Assembly: GCF_006715725.1 (NCBI RefSeq)
Contig: NZ_VFNU01000001.1
Coordinates: 3,596,001-3,660,000 of the forward strand
Origin: Nocardioides sp. SLBN-35
GTDB lineage: Bacteria; Actinomycetota; Actinomycetes; Propionibacteriales; Nocardioidaceae
DNA: 64,000 nt
Direction of reading: 5' to 3'
The position numbers and the translations under genes were made by a program. The notes under the pieces are model-generated. The model was not told the origin of the DNA and ran no database searches. It saw only the letters and a list, made by a program, of their open reading frames with translations. Below, in pieces: positions 17,712 through 27,035 of this stretch. Every line of letters begins with the position of its first letter. Positions within the stretch are counted from its first letter, which is position 1.

Positions 17712-19418
17712 GTGGCCAGTTCCCGCCGACCCCGCGCGCGGCGTCGTACCGCATCGACGCGACCGCTGCCGTTCGCCGGGCCGGGTGAGCGGCTGTGGGT
17801 GCTCGACGTGCCGTACGGGACGTCGGTCGACGGCGCGACCTGGCACCCGGCGGTCAAGACGCACCTGTACGTCGGACGGGCGCTCCCCGCGGACCTGCGG
17901 CCCTACGCGCCCGGCCCCCACACCCTCGGCCGGTTCATCGAGAACACCCTCAACCCCGACGATCCGACGCCCGGCCCGGAGCCGAGCGACGCGCTCGAGC
18001 CGCGCAGGATCCAGTTCGAGGCAGCGGACGCGATCGCGGCCAGGGCGGACGCGGGCGGGCGGCTGTTCCTGCTGGCCGACGAGCCCGGCGTGGGCAAGAC
18101 GATCTCGGCGGTCCTCGGGGCGGTGGCGGTCGGCGACCTGCGCGGTGCGCGACGGGTGCTCGTCGTGGCGGACCGGCCCGCCGCGATCACGATCGGGCAC
18201 TGGTGCCGCACGATCACGGCGCTCGGCGACGGCGGTCTCGAGTGGGTCGTCATCACCTGGGACCGGCTGGAGAAGGTCAAGGACCACACGTGGGACGTGA
18301 TCATCGCGGACGAGGCCCACGCGCTGCGCCGAACGACCACCAAGCGCTGGAAGCACTGGACCCGCATCTCCGGGCACGCCAAGCCCCACGACAAGGCGCC
18401 GTTCGTCATCGCGACGACCGCGACGCCCGGGCACACGCCGCTCGAGCTGCCGTACCTCGCGCCCGGCTACGCGCAGGTCCTCGGCGAGTCGATGAAGGAC
18501 TGGACGAGCGCCACCCAGCCCGGCGCCACCTTCGCCGGGGCGCTGGAGCGGCACGGCGTCGCGGTCGAACCCGGTCGGTACGGCGCGGCGTGGACCACCG
18601 ATCCCGCGCGGCGCGCCGCGGACCTCAAGCTGGTGCGCGGCTGGCTCGCCGACGAGCGACCGCCCGCGATGCTGCACCGCGCGGCGCCGTGGGGACCGGT
18701 GCCGATCTCGGGCATGCCGGTGGCGCTCACGCCGGCCGAGCGGTCGGCGTACGAAGCGGAATGGGGCGAGTTCTGTCGCGAGATGGACATCGCCCGCCGC
18801 GGCCGCAATGTCGCGAAGGGGCGGGCGGCCCTGCTGCGGTTCCGGCAGAAGGCCGGGCTGATCCGGGTCGAGTCGACGGTCGACTGGATCGCCCAGCAGG
18901 TGCGGGCCGAGCGACAGGTCGCGTGCTCGGTCGAGTTCGTCGCCACCGCCGCCGACCCGATCGTCGACCGGCTGCGTGACTCCGGGATCGAGGTCGCCAC
19001 GATCTACGGCCGCGACCGGTTCGACGCCGAGGCGGAGCGGCTCCGCTTCCAGACCGGCGAGGCGAAGGTCTGCGTGTTCACCACCGTCGCCTCGATCAGC
19101 CTGCACGCCGGCGAGACGCTCGCCGACGGCCGCCAGGCGAGCACCGAGCCACGGGTCGGCGTCTTCCACCAGGCCCGCTTCTCGGGGATCGCCGGACGGC
19201 AGGTCACCGGCCGCACCCACCGCGACCACCAGGTCTCGCCCTGGCACATCGCGTACGCCGAGGGCACGGTCGAGGAACAGGTCGGCAAGGTGATGGTCGA
19301 GCGGATCGCCGCCGCCTCCGACACCGTCGGCAGCGACACCACCGGCCTCGCCGGCCTCGCCGAGCTGCTCGGCGCCGACTGGCTGCCGACCGCCGCGCTG
19401 ACCGAGGATAGTGCCTGA
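17712..19418 (+). CDS. SNF2-like DEAD/DEAH helicase-domain protein
   Basis: This 568-residue superfamily-2 ATPase has a basic N-terminus and a ~90-residue N-terminal domain, then Walker A LADEPGVGKT at about residues 121-130, a DEAH box (IIADEAHAL) near residue 195, motif III-like TTATPGHT, and a second RecA lobe ending in the motif-VI-like GRQVTGRTHRDHQ. It lacks a nuclease, methylase or zinc-binding domain and has no restriction genes next to it. Orphan enzymes of this type often derive from phages or conjugative elements. Its true substrate is unknown. Confidence 0.75.
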   Translation: MASSRRPRARRRTASTRPLPFAGPGERLWVLDVPYGTSVDGATWHPAVKTHLYVGRALPADLRPYAPGPHTLGRFIENTLNPDDPTPGPEPSDALEPRRIQFEAADAIAARADAGGRLFLLADEPGVGKTISAVLGAVAVGDLRGARRVLVVADRPAAITIGHWCRTITALGDGGLEWVVITWDRLEKVKDHTWDVIIADEAHALRRTTTKRWKHWTRISGHAKPHDKAPFVIATTATPGHTPLELPYLAPGYAQVLGESMKDWTSATQPGATFAGALERHGVAVEPGRYGAAWTTDPARRAADLKLVRGWLADERPPAMLHRAAPWGPVPISGMPVALTPAERSAYEAEWGEFCREMDIARRGRNVAKGRAALLRFRQKAGLIRVESTVDWIAQQVRAERQVACSVEFVATAADPIVDRLRDSGIEVATIYGRDRFDAEAERLRFQTGEAKVCVFTTVASISLHAGETLADGRQASTEPRVGVFHQARFSGIAGRQVTGRTHRDHQVSPWHIAYAEGTVEEQVGKVMVERIAAASDTVGSDTTGLAGLAELLGADWLPTAALTEDSA

Positions 19419-19424
19419 CACCAG

Positions 19425-19487
19425 CGGCCCAGACCGGAGTCGAACCGGTCACCGCGCTGCGGCTGTTTCGTCGGCAACCCTGCGGGC
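19425..19487 (-). other. tRNA-like fragment (T arm plus acceptor 3' strand)
   Basis: On the minus strand ACCGG-TTCGACT-CCGGT forms a perfect T arm followed by CTGGGCC, with a partly complementary GGCCCGC about 55 nt upstream. A normal D arm and anticodon arm are missing, so it is not a functional tRNA as read. It could be a remnant left at a tRNA attachment site beside the helicase gene, or chance. Confidence 0.25.
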
Positions 19488-19565
19488 CCTGGCCGGTGAC
19501 GTGCTGTCGCCGGCACTCGGTCGGTACCCATCGTGGGGCGCGGGATCCCGTCGGGCCGCGGAAAC

Positions 19566-19571
19566 TACGAT
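19566..19571 (+). promoter_or_regulatory. -10 box of leaderless ABC-F gene
   Basis: TACGAT is followed after 6 nt by the ATG at 19578, and no ribosome-binding site is present. Confidence 0.5.
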
Positions 19572-19577
19572 CGCTCC

Positions 19578-21233
19578 ATGAGCGCGACCCTCGTTGCCAA
19601 GAACCTCGCCGGGGGCCACGCTCACCGCACCCTGTTCGAGTCCCTCGACCTGACCGTCGCGCCGGGCGACGTGGTGGGTGTCGTCGGCGCCAACGGCGCG
19701 GGCAAGACGACGCTGCTACGCCTGCTCGCCGGCGACCTGCCACCGCTCGACGGCACCGTGTCGACGGCCCCGTCCGACGCGTTCGTGGGGTGGCTGCCCC
19801 AGGAGCACGAGCGGATCGAGGGAGAGACCGTCGGTGGGTACGTCGCCCGCCGTACCGGTGCTGCTGCCGCGACCGAGGCGATGGAGGGGGCCGCCGCGGC
19901 TCTGGGCAGCGGTGACGAGTCGGCGGCGACGGCGGATGCCTACGCCCACAGCCTCGACCACTGGCTGGCCAGCGGCGCACCGGACCTCGACGAGCGGCTG
20001 CCGCCGATGCTGGCCGAGCTCGGCCTCGACGTGGGGCCCGATGCGCTGATGACGTCGCTGTCGGGCGGGCAGGCGGCGCGGGCGGCGCTGGCGGTGCTGA
20101 TGCTCAGCCGGTTCGACCTCGTGCTGCTCGACGAACCCACCAACGACCTCGACCTCGCCGGTCTGGAGCGACTGGAGACCTTCGTGCGCGGGCTGCGGGC
20201 GGGCGTCGTGCTCGTCTCGCACGACCGGGAGTTCCTGTCACGGGTCGTGACGCGGGTCGTCGAGCTCGACATCGCGCAGCACCAGGTGGCGGTGTACGAC
20301 GGCGGGTACGACGCCTTCCTCGAGGAGCGGGCCGTCGCGCGGCGCCACGCGCGGGAGGCCTACGAGGAGTTCGCCGAGAAGAAGGCCGACCTGGTCAGCC
20401 GTGCCCGAGTCCAGCGGGAGTGGAGCTCGCAGGGCGTGCGCAACGCGATGCGGAAGTCTCCCGACAACGACAAGATCCGGCGCCGGGCGCAGTCGGAGTC
20501 GTCGGAGAAGCAGGCCCAGAAGGTCCGTCAGATGGAGTCGCGGATCGCACGCCTGGAGGAGGTCGAGGAGCCCCGCAAGGAGTGGGAGCTGCGCTTCTCG
20601 ATCGCCGCCGCACCGCGGTCCAGCTCGGTGGTCGCCACCCTCTCCGATGCGGTGGCGCGGATGGGTGGGTTCACCTTCGGCCCCGCCTCGCTCCAGGTCA
20701 GTGCCGGCGACCGGATCGGCATCACCGGGCCCAACGGCGCCGGCAAGACCACCCTGCTCCGCCTCCTCCTCGGCCGGCTCGCCCCTGACGCCGGCCGCGC
20801 CGGCCTCGGCGCGTCGGTCGCCGTCGGTGAGATCGACCAGGCCCGCACCGGCCTCGACGACGACCTCCCCCTCGGCGTGGCGTTCGAGGCGGCCATGCCT
20901 GACATGGCACCGGCCGACGTACGCACCCTGCTGGCGAAGTTCGGCCTCAAGGCCGACCAGGTCACCAGCCTCGTCGGCCGCCTCTCCCCCGGCGAGCGCA
21001 CCCGCGCCGCCATGGCGCTGCTCCAGGCCCGCGGCGTCAACCTCCTCGTCCTCGACGAGCCCACCAACCACCTCGACCTGCCGGCGATCGAGCAGCTCGA
21101 GCAGGCCCTCGACTCGTACGACGGCGCGCTGCTCCTGGTCTCGCACGACCGCCGGCTGCTCGACAACGTCCGGCTCGACCAGCGCTGGCAGGTCGAGGAC
21201 GGTCGGGTCGTGTCTCAGCCGAGCCCCGGATAG
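19578..21233 (+). CDS. ABC-F family ATP-binding protein
   Basis: This 551-residue soluble protein has two tandem ABC ATPase domains and no membrane segment. Domain 1 has Walker [10 protein letters not shown], signature LSGGQ and Walker [13 protein letters not shown]; domain 2 has GPNGAGKTT, signature LSPGE and [13 protein letters not shown] charged helical linker joins them (residues ~250-330, containing [20 protein letters not shown]). ABC-F proteins bind ribosomes and act as translation factors or antibiotic-protection factors; which applies here is unknown. Its 3' end overlaps the convergent glyA by 19 bp. Confidence 0.88.
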   Translation: MSATLVAKNLAGGHAHRTLFESLDLTVAPGDVVGVVGANGAGKTTLLRLLAGDLPPLDGTVSTAPSDAFVGWLPQEHERIEGETVGGYVARRTGAAAATEAMEGAAAALGSGDESAATADAYAHSLDHWLASGAPDLDERLPPMLAELGLDVGPDALMTSLSGGQAARAALAVLMLSRFDLVLLDEPTNDLDLAGLERLETFVRGLRAGVVLVSHDREFLSRVVTRVVELDIAQHQVAVYDGGYDAFLEERAVARRHAREAYEEFAEKKADLVSRARVQREWSSQGVRNAMRKSPDNDKIRRRAQSESSEKQAQKVRQMESRIARLEEVEEPRKEWELRFSIAAAPRSSSVVATLSDAVARMGGFTFGPASLQVSAGDRIGITGPNGAGKTTLLRLLLGRLAPDAGRAGLGASVAVGEIDQARTGLDDDLPLGVAFEAAMPDMAPADVRTLLAKFGLKADQVTSLVGRLSPGERTRAAMALLQARGVNLLVLDEPTNHLDLPAIEQLEQALDSYDGALLLVSHDRRLLDNVRLDQRWQVEDGRVVSQPSPG

Positions 21234-22495
21234 AGCGGGTACGCCGCGGCGAGCGCCGCGACCCGGTCCCGCAGCTTGTCGGCGACCGACTCGTCGTACG
21301 ACGGCTTGAGCGCCTCGGCGATGACGTCGGCGACCTCGGCGAAGGCCTCCGCGCCGAACCCGCGCGTCGCCAGCGCCGGCGTGCCGATGCGCAGGCCGGA
21401 GGTGACCATCGGCGGGCGGGGGTCGAAGGGGACGGCGTTGCGGTTGACGGTGAGGCCGATGGAGTGGAGGCGGTCCTCGGCCTGCTGTCCGTCCAGTGCG
21501 GACGAGCGCAGGTCGACCAGGACCAGGTGCACCTCGGTGCCGCCGGTCAGGACCGACACGCCGGCGTCCACCACGTCGGGCTCGGTGAGGCGCGCAGCGA
21601 GCAGGCGGGCGCCCTCCAGCGTCCGCTCCTGGCGCTCCCGGAAGGCCGGGGAGGCCGCCATCTTGAACGCCACCGCCTTGGCGGCGACGACGTGCTCGAG
21701 CGGGCCGCCCTGCTGGCCGGGGAAGACGGCCGAGTTGATCTTCTTGGCCAGCGACTCCTTCGACAGGATCACGCCACCGCGCGGGCCGCCGAGGGTCTTG
21801 TGGGTGGTCGTGGTGACGACGTCGGCGTACGGCACCGGGCTCGGGTGCAGTCCGGTGGCGACCAGGCCGGCGAAGTGGGCCATGTCGACCATCAGGTACG
21901 CACCGACGAGGTCGGCGATGCGGCGGAACTCGGCGAAGTCCAGCTGCCGCGGATACGCCGACCACCCGGCCACGATCAGCTTCGGCTCGTGCTCCAGCGC
22001 GAGCCGCTCGACCTCGGCCATGTCGACGCGGAAGTCCTCGGCGTCGACGTGGTAGGCGACCACGTCGTAGAGCTTGCCGGAGAAGTTGATCCGCATCCCG
22101 TGGGTCAGGTGGCCGCCGTGGGCGAGGTCGAGCCCGAGGATCGTGTCGCCCGGGTCGAGCAGGGCGAACATCGCGGCGGCGTTGGCCTGGGCGCCGGAGT
22201 GGGGCTGCACGTTGGCGGCCTCGGCGCCGAACAGCTCCTTCACCCGGTCGATCGCGAGCTGCTCGATCACGTCGACGTGCTCGCACCCACCGTAGTAGCG
22301 GCGGCCCGGGTAGCCCTCGGCGTACTTGTTGGTGAGGACCGACCCCTGTGCCTCCATCACGGCGACCGGGGCGAAGTTCTCCGAGGCGATCAGCTCGAGC
22401 GTGCCCTGCTGGCGGGCGAGCTCGGCGCTGATCGCCGCGTGGACGTCGGGGTCGTAGTCGGCGAGGTGCTGGCCGAAGGCGTCGTTCGTGGTCAT
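21215..22495 (-). CDS. glyA: Serine hydroxymethyltransferase
   Basis: This 426-residue PLP enzyme converts serine and THF to glycine and 5,10-methylene-THF. Diagnostic stretches are [33 protein letters not shown] near the N-terminus (named here in parts: [17 protein letters not shown]), the PLP-lysine motif [14 protein letters not shown], and [18 protein letters not shown] near the C-terminus. Length is typical. A tandem glycine riboswitch lies upstream, so the gene responds to its own product. The 3' end overlaps the ABC-F gene. Confidence 0.95.
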   Translation of the reverse strand: MTTNDAFGQHLADYDPDVHAAISAELARQQGTLELIASENFAPVAVMEAQGSVLTNKYAEGYPGRRYYGGCEHVDVIEQLAIDRVKELFGAEAANVQPHSGAQANAAAMFALLDPGDTILGLDLAHGGHLTHGMRINFSGKLYDVVAYHVDAEDFRVDMAEVERLALEHEPKLIVAGWSAYPRQLDFAEFRRIADLVGAYLMVDMAHFAGLVATGLHPSPVPYADVVTTTTHKTLGGPRGGVILSKESLAKKINSAVFPGQQGGPLEHVVAAKAVAFKMAASPAFRERQERTLEGARLLAARLTEPDVVDAGVSVLTGGTEVHLVLVDLRSSALDGQQAEDRLHSIGLTVNRNAVPFDPRPPMVTSGLRIGTPALATRGFGAEAFAEVADVIAEALKPSYDESVADKLRDRVAALAAAYPLYPGLG

Positions 22496-22526
22496 GCGGA
22501 GGCTCCCGTCGTGGTGGTGGGCCTCC

Positions 22527-22700
22527 CCGCTCTGTCATCGGTGCCTGAGAGCTTCACCGCCGCAGCGGCTTGCACCTTGGGCGCAGGACACACGGGTCCT
22601 GTCTTTCCAGAGTCGCCTCGCACGAGCAGTGACGGTGCCTGAGAGTTTCTCGGGGAGAGTTGCTCCTACGGCGCCCCGCTCACGGCGAGGTCTCTCCTGC
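22527..22700 (-). ncRNA. Tandem glycine riboswitch upstream of glyA
   Basis: Read on the minus strand there are two consecutive aptamers. The first has GGAGAGACC, then GCGCCGTAGGAGCAA, then CTCTCAGGCACCG; the second has GACTCTGGAAAG, then GCGCCCAAGGTGCAAG, then CTCTCAGGCACCG followed by a GACAGAG closing strand. The GCGCCxAAGGxGCAA and CTCAGGCA blocks are the conserved glycine-binding core. It ends about 30 nt before the glyA ATG, so it probably acts on translation or on transcript completion. No separate intrinsic terminator was recognised. Confidence 0.93.
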
Positions 22701-22752
22701 TTCGGCTACGAACGGCGGGTCTTCAGTTGTGACGGCGTCAGGATGGCACGCC

Positions 22753-23733
22753 TCAGGACACGACGGAAGAGGGCGTCTTGCTCATGAGCGTGACCAGGTC
22801 GAAGGCGACGGTCGCGGCAGCGACGCAGGTGATCTCCGCGTGGTCGTAGTCGGGAGCCGTCTCGACGACGTCGGCGCCGATGATGTTCAGCCCGTCCAGC
22901 TTGCGCAGCACGTGCAGCAGCTCGCGGCTGTTGAGGCCGCCCATCTCCGGGGTGCCAGTGCCGGGCGCGAACGCCGGGTCGAGCACGTCGATGTCGATCG
23001 ACACGTAGACGGGAGCGTCGCCCACCCGCTGGCGGATCGCGTCGGCGGCACCGTCGATGCCGAGGAAGTCGAGGTCGCCGGCGCGGATGATCCGGAACCC
23101 GAAGGAGGCGTCGTCGACGAGGTCCATCCGGTCGTAGATCGGGCCGCGGATGCCGACGTGGATCGACTTGTCCTCGGCGAGCAGGCCCTCCTCGAACGCG
23201 CGGCGGAACACCGTGCCGTGGGTGATCGGCGCGTTGAAGTAGGTGTCCCAGGTGTCGAGGTGCGCGTCGAAGTGCACCAGCGCGATCGGCCCGTGCTGGC
23301 GGTGCGCGGCACGCAGCATCGGCAGGGCCACGGTGTGGTCGCCGCCGAGGGTGACGATCCGGCGACCGGCCCGGCCGTGGACGTCGCGGGCCATGTCCTC
23401 GATCTGCTGCATGGCCTCCTCGATGTCGTACGGCGTGCACGGCACGTCGCCCGCATCGACGACCTGGATCTCCTCCAGGGGCGCGGTGTCCAGCTCGACG
23501 TGGAAGCGGGGCCGCAGGTGGCGCGAGGCCTGCCGGATGCCCATCGGGCCGAACCGCGCGCCCGGCCGGTACGACGTGCCGCCGTCGAACGGGACGCCGA
23601 GGATCGCGATGTCGTAGTCGGGCACCGACTCGATCAACGGGATCCGCGCGAAGGTGCCCAGACCGGCGTACCGCGGGACCTTCGTCGCCTCCAGGGCACC
23701 GACCGGCTGGTGTGTGCTGACGCGGTGGCTCAT
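22753..23733 (-). CDS. speB: Agmatinase/ureohydrolase family protein
   Basis: This 326-residue binuclear-metal hydrolase releases urea from guanidino-type substrates. Metal ligands are visible in GGDHTVALP (His), HFDAHLDTWD (three Asp/His) and SIDIDVLDPAFAPGTGTPE (two Asp). The length fits agmatinase, guanidinobutyrase or guanidinopropionase, which cannot be told apart here. It starts at ATG 23733, overlapping the permease stop by 4 bp, and is last in a run with NCS1 permease, aldehyde dehydrogenase and GMC oxidoreductase. The symbol is a family label only. Confidence 0.8.
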   Translation of the reverse strand: MSHRVSTHQPVGALEATKVPRYAGLGTFARIPLIESVPDYDIAILGVPFDGGTSYRPGARFGPMGIRQASRHLRPRFHVELDTAPLEEIQVVDAGDVPCTPYDIEEAMQQIEDMARDVHGRAGRRIVTLGGDHTVALPMLRAAHRQHGPIALVHFDAHLDTWDTYFNAPITHGTVFRRAFEEGLLAEDKSIHVGIRGPIYDRMDLVDDASFGFRIIRAGDLDFLGIDGAADAIRQRVGDAPVYVSIDIDVLDPAFAPGTGTPEMGGLNSRELLHVLRKLDGLNIIGADVVETAPDYDHAEITCVAAATVAFDLVTLMSKTPSSVVS

Positions 23734-25139
23734 GCGGACATCTCCGTTTCCGGGGCGAGGGCGGGTGACGGCTGCCGGCGCCACGCGCGGAGCAGACCGA
23801 GGTAGATGAGGAAGGTCGCGATGCTCCCGACGATCCAGGAGGTGTCGACGGCGCCGGTCTGCTTCGCGATCGCGCCGACGTAGAGGGTCGTCGACATGAA
23901 CGGGATCTGCACCAGGCAGCCGAGGACGTAGCTGACGAGCGCGGGCACGTTGAAGGATCCGTAGCCGCTGCGCGGGTCGCTGAACGACTCCGGGTCGTAG
24001 TGACCCTTGTGGACCAGGTAGTAGTCGACCAGGTTGATGATGCTCCACGGCACCAGCAGGTAGGCGAGGACCAGGATGAAGTTGGTGTAGTCGGCCATGA
24101 AGTCGTCGGAGACGGTCGTCGAGGCGACGAACACGGCGAGCGCGAGCACGGCGGCGACGATGTGGCGGGCCGAGGCGCGCGGCGCCCAGTTCAGCTTGAA
24201 GGTCTGGATGCAGGTCAGCACGCACAGCGAGGAGCCGTACATGTTGATCACGCCGGCGTCGATCGCTCCGAGGAAGAACGCCAGCATCACGAAGACGAAC
24301 ACAGGCTTCGGCATGATGTTGTCGAGGTCGGCCAGCACGCCGTCCGCGCCGAGCCCGGCGACCAGGAAGGCACCGACGGTCATCGCCCCGATGACGCCGA
24401 GCACGGTGCCGGCGTAGGTGTACCAGAAAGCCGCACGGGTGCTGGTGCTCGAGGGCAGGTAGCGCGAGTAGTCGGAGACGTACGGCGCGTAGGACAGCTG
24501 CCACACGCCGACCACCGAGGCCATCCCGAGGAAGCCGGCCCAGGTGAACGAGCCGCCGGCGCCGGTGATGCTGGCGCCGCCGTCCGCCGCCTCCATGCCG
24601 GTGTAGACGAGGGTGAGCACGAGGGCCAGGCCCGAGAGCCACACCATCACCCGGTTGAAGCGGAGGATGAGCTGGTAGCCGACCACGACGGCTGTCAGGG
24701 TCAGTGCGGTGCTGAGCAGCAGGCCGGCGGTGTGGCCCAGCCCGGTGAGCACCGCGCCCAGCGTCTGCTGCGCGAGCACCATCAGCGACACGATCCAGCC
24801 GACGTAGATCAGCACCACGATCACGGTGATCGGCACCGATCCGTACATGCCGAACTGTGCCCGGGCCTGGATCATCTGCGGTACGCCGAGCTTGGACCCC
24901 TGCGCTGAGTGCAGGGCCATGAACACGGCGCCGACGAGGCTGCCGCTGACGATCGCGAGGATCGTCGAGCCGACGTCGAGGCCGAAGATGGTCGGCCCCA
25001 GGAGGCCGGTGACGACGGCCAGCGGGATGATCTGGACGGTGAACCAGAAGGAGAACAGGTGCTGGACCTTGCCGGTGCGCTGAGACTCCGGCACCGGTTG
25101 GATCGTCAAGCCTTCGACGAGCGTGCTTTCCTGCGACAT
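23730..25139 (-). CDS. NCS1 family permease (purine/cytosine/hydantoin type)
   Basis: This 469-residue membrane protein has about 12 hydrophobic segments. It looks like a nucleobase:cation symporter-1: the N-terminus FSFWFTVQIIPLAVVTG and the conserved VGVWQLSYAPYVSDYSRYLP loop are typical. NCS1 carriers import purines, cytosine, allantoin, hydantoins, thiamine precursors and similar N-heterocycles. Its overlap with the ureohydrolase and place beside the aldehyde dehydrogenase suggest it imports the substrate of this catabolic cluster. Confidence 0.82.
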   Translation of the reverse strand: MSQESTLVEGLTIQPVPESQRTGKVQHLFSFWFTVQIIPLAVVTGLLGPTIFGLDVGSTILAIVSGSLVGAVFMALHSAQGSKLGVPQMIQARAQFGMYGSVPITVIVVLIYVGWIVSLMVLAQQTLGAVLTGLGHTAGLLLSTALTLTAVVVGYQLILRFNRVMVWLSGLALVLTLVYTGMEAADGGASITGAGGSFTWAGFLGMASVVGVWQLSYAPYVSDYSRYLPSSTSTRAAFWYTYAGTVLGVIGAMTVGAFLVAGLGADGVLADLDNIMPKPVFVFVMLAFFLGAIDAGVINMYGSSLCVLTCIQTFKLNWAPRASARHIVAAVLALAVFVASTTVSDDFMADYTNFILVLAYLLVPWSIINLVDYYLVHKGHYDPESFSDPRSGYGSFNVPALVSYVLGCLVQIPFMSTTLYVGAIAKQTGAVDTSWIVGSIATFLIYLGLLRAWRRQPSPALAPETEMSA

Positions 25140-25164
25140 GGCGGTGTTCCTTCGCTGCTGAGGG

Positions 25165-26601
25165 TCACGCGTGGTGCTTGACCATGACGTGCTTGGTGCG
25201 TGAGTAGTCGTCGAGCGCGTACGCCGACAGGTCGCGGCCGTAGCCGGATGACTTGAAGCCGCCCCACGGCATCTCCGTGGCGAAGGCGAGGTGGTCGTTG
25301 ACCCAGACCGTCCCGAAGTCGAGGCGACCGGGCAGGGACGCCGCGTGCCGGGCACTCTCGGTCCACACCGAGGCCGAGAGCCCGTACGGCGTCGCGTTGG
25401 CGGCCTCGATCGCGGCGTCCACCTCGGTGAAGGCCTCGACGGTGACGACCGGGCCGAAGATCTCCTCGGTCGTGCAGGCGGCACCGGAGGGGATGTCGAC
25501 CAGGACGGTGGGCTCGACGAAGAAGCCGGGCCGGTCGGGGACCTTGCCCCCGACCGCGGCGCGGGCGCCGTCGGCGTAGGCCCGCTCGAGGGCGGCGACG
25601 ACGCGGGCGTGGTGCTCGCGGGAGACGAGCGGTCCCATCTCGACGTCCTCGCCCTCGGTCGGGGCGCCGACGACCATCGCCTCGACCCGCTTCACGAGGC
25701 GGGCGACGAGGTCGTCGTGGACGGCGGCGTCGACGATCACCCGGCAGGCCGCGCCGCAGTCCTGGCCGGTGTTGCCGAAGCCGGCGAACACGATGCCCTC
25801 GGCCACCGCGTCGAGGTCGGCGTCGGCGAGCACGAGGACCGGTGCCTTGCCGCCGAGCTCGAGGTGGACCCGCTTGAGGGTGGCAGCCGCGGCAGCGGCG
25901 ACGGCTCGACCGCTGGAGACGCTGCCGGTGACCGAGACCAGGTCGATGCCGGGGTGGGTGGCGATCGCGGCGCCGACGACCGCGCCGTCGCCGGTGACGA
26001 CGTTGAGGACACCGGACGGCAGGACGTCGGCGACGAGCTCGGCCAGGCGCAGGGTGCTGAGCGGGGTCTGCTCGGAAGGCTTGAGCACGCAGGTGTTGCC
26101 GGCGGCGAGGATCGGCCCGAGCTTCCACGCGGCCATCAGCAGCGGGTAGTTCCACGGCGTGATCGCGCCGACCACGCCGACCGGTTCGCGCACGATCGTC
26201 GAGGTGCTGCCTTCGACGTACTCCCCCGCAGCGAGCGCGACCTGCGCGCGGACCGCGCCGGCCATGAACCGGAAGGTGTCGGCGGTGCCGGCGACGTCAT
26301 CGGATGCCAGGCCCGGCGGCTTGCCCGTGTTGCGGGACTCCAGCTCGGCCAGCTCGGCGGCGTGCTCGTCGACCACCGCGGCGATCGCGAGGAGCGTGTC
26401 GGCGCGGTCCTTCGGCGTTCGCCGCCCCCAGCCGGCACTCGCACGGCGGGCCGCGCCGACGGCCCGGTCGACGTCGGCGGCGGTGCCGCGACGGGCGTGG
26501 GCGAGGACCTGCTCGGTGGACGGGTCCACGACCTCCTGGGTCGCGGGCCCGTCGCCCTCCCAGGCGGCTCCGTCGATGACGTGGGACAGCGTCGTGGTCA
26601 C
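25165..26601 (-). CDS. Aldehyde dehydrogenase family protein
   Basis: This 478-residue NAD(P)-dependent enzyme oxidises an aldehyde to an acid. The catalytic glutamate is in LELGGKAP and the nucleophilic cysteine in GNTGQDCGAACRV; GVVGAITPWNYPLLMAAWK is the cofactor-domain block. It resembles gamma-aminobutyraldehyde and betaine-aldehyde dehydrogenases. The GTG start overlaps the stop of the 135-residue gene (GTGA), and the permease follows 25 bp later. With the ureohydrolase this suggests oxidation of an aminoaldehyde, which is inference. Confidence 0.85.
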   Translation of the reverse strand: MTTTLSHVIDGAAWEGDGPATQEVVDPSTEQVLAHARRGTAADVDRAVGAARRASAGWGRRTPKDRADTLLAIAAVVDEHAAELAELESRNTGKPPGLASDDVAGTADTFRFMAGAVRAQVALAAGEYVEGSTSTIVREPVGVVGAITPWNYPLLMAAWKLGPILAAGNTCVLKPSEQTPLSTLRLAELVADVLPSGVLNVVTGDGAVVGAAIATHPGIDLVSVTGSVSSGRAVAAAAAATLKRVHLELGGKAPVLVLADADLDAVAEGIVFAGFGNTGQDCGAACRVIVDAAVHDDLVARLVKRVEAMVVGAPTEGEDVEMGPLVSREHHARVVAALERAYADGARAAVGGKVPDRPGFFVEPTVLVDIPSGAACTTEEIFGPVVTVEAFTEVDAAIEAANATPYGLSASVWTESARHAASLPGRLDFGTVWVNDHLAFATEMPWGGFKSSGYGRDLSAYALDDYSRTKHVMVKHHA

Positions 26602-27005
26602 GACAGGTCCGCCCCGTGGATGTCGAAGCCGCGGTCGACGACGACCTCGAGCAGGTCGACGTAGGTGTCGATGTCGTCGTTGGCCTGGCGCGGCGCCGGG
26701 CGGTGGTTGAGCGCCTGCTGCACCTGCGGGCTCTGCAGGTAGGCACCGGAGACCAGCGTGGAGAGCGCCTCGAACTCGGCGATGTGCGTGCTGGAGATCA
26801 GGTCCAAAGCGGCCTCGGCGTCCAGACCGTCGGCGAGGTCGAGCGCACGGGTGAAGGCGGGCACCAGGTCGGGGCGGAACCCGAGGGCGCGGTCGATCAG
26901 GTCGTTGGGTACGCCGGCCCCCGACGCGGACGGGAAGTCACCCGAGCCGGGGATGAGCACGTCGGCCAGGGTGGCCAGGCGGTCGCGGGCAGTGGGGTCG
27001 AGCAT
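26598..27005 (-). CDS. Small protein, possible GMC-oxidoreductase partner (subunit-3-like)
   Basis: A 135-residue soluble helical protein beginning LDPTARDRLATLADVLIPG, a stretch reminiscent of gluconate 2-dehydrogenase subunit 3 and related small partners of GMC dehydrogenases. No Tat or Sec signal is seen, unlike secreted versions. It lies 30 bp downstream of the GMC gene and overlaps the aldehyde dehydrogenase by 4 bp. A stabilising or electron-transfer partner role is inferred from context; sequence support is modest. Confidence 0.55.
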   Translation of the reverse strand: MLDPTARDRLATLADVLIPGSGDFPSASGAGVPNDLIDRALGFRPDLVPAFTRALDLADGLDAEAALDLISSTHIAEFEALSTLVSGAYLQSPQVQQALNHRPAPRQANDDIDTYVDLLEVVVDRGFDIHGADLS

Positions 27006-27035
27006 CGCGGAGTCCTTTGCAGTCCGTCGTGGCCG

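Noticed and set aside
16215..19421. Very long open frame on the minus strand (over 1000 codons) opposite the monooxygenase and helicase genes
   Set aside because: It is antisense to two genes with clear motifs, has the Arg/Gly/Ala/Val-rich composition of shadow frames in 70% GC DNA, and shows no domain.
19425..19487. Functional tRNA gene
   Set aside because: A good T arm is present, but no D arm, anticodon arm of normal geometry or full acceptor pairing could be drawn; kept only as a low-confidence fragment.
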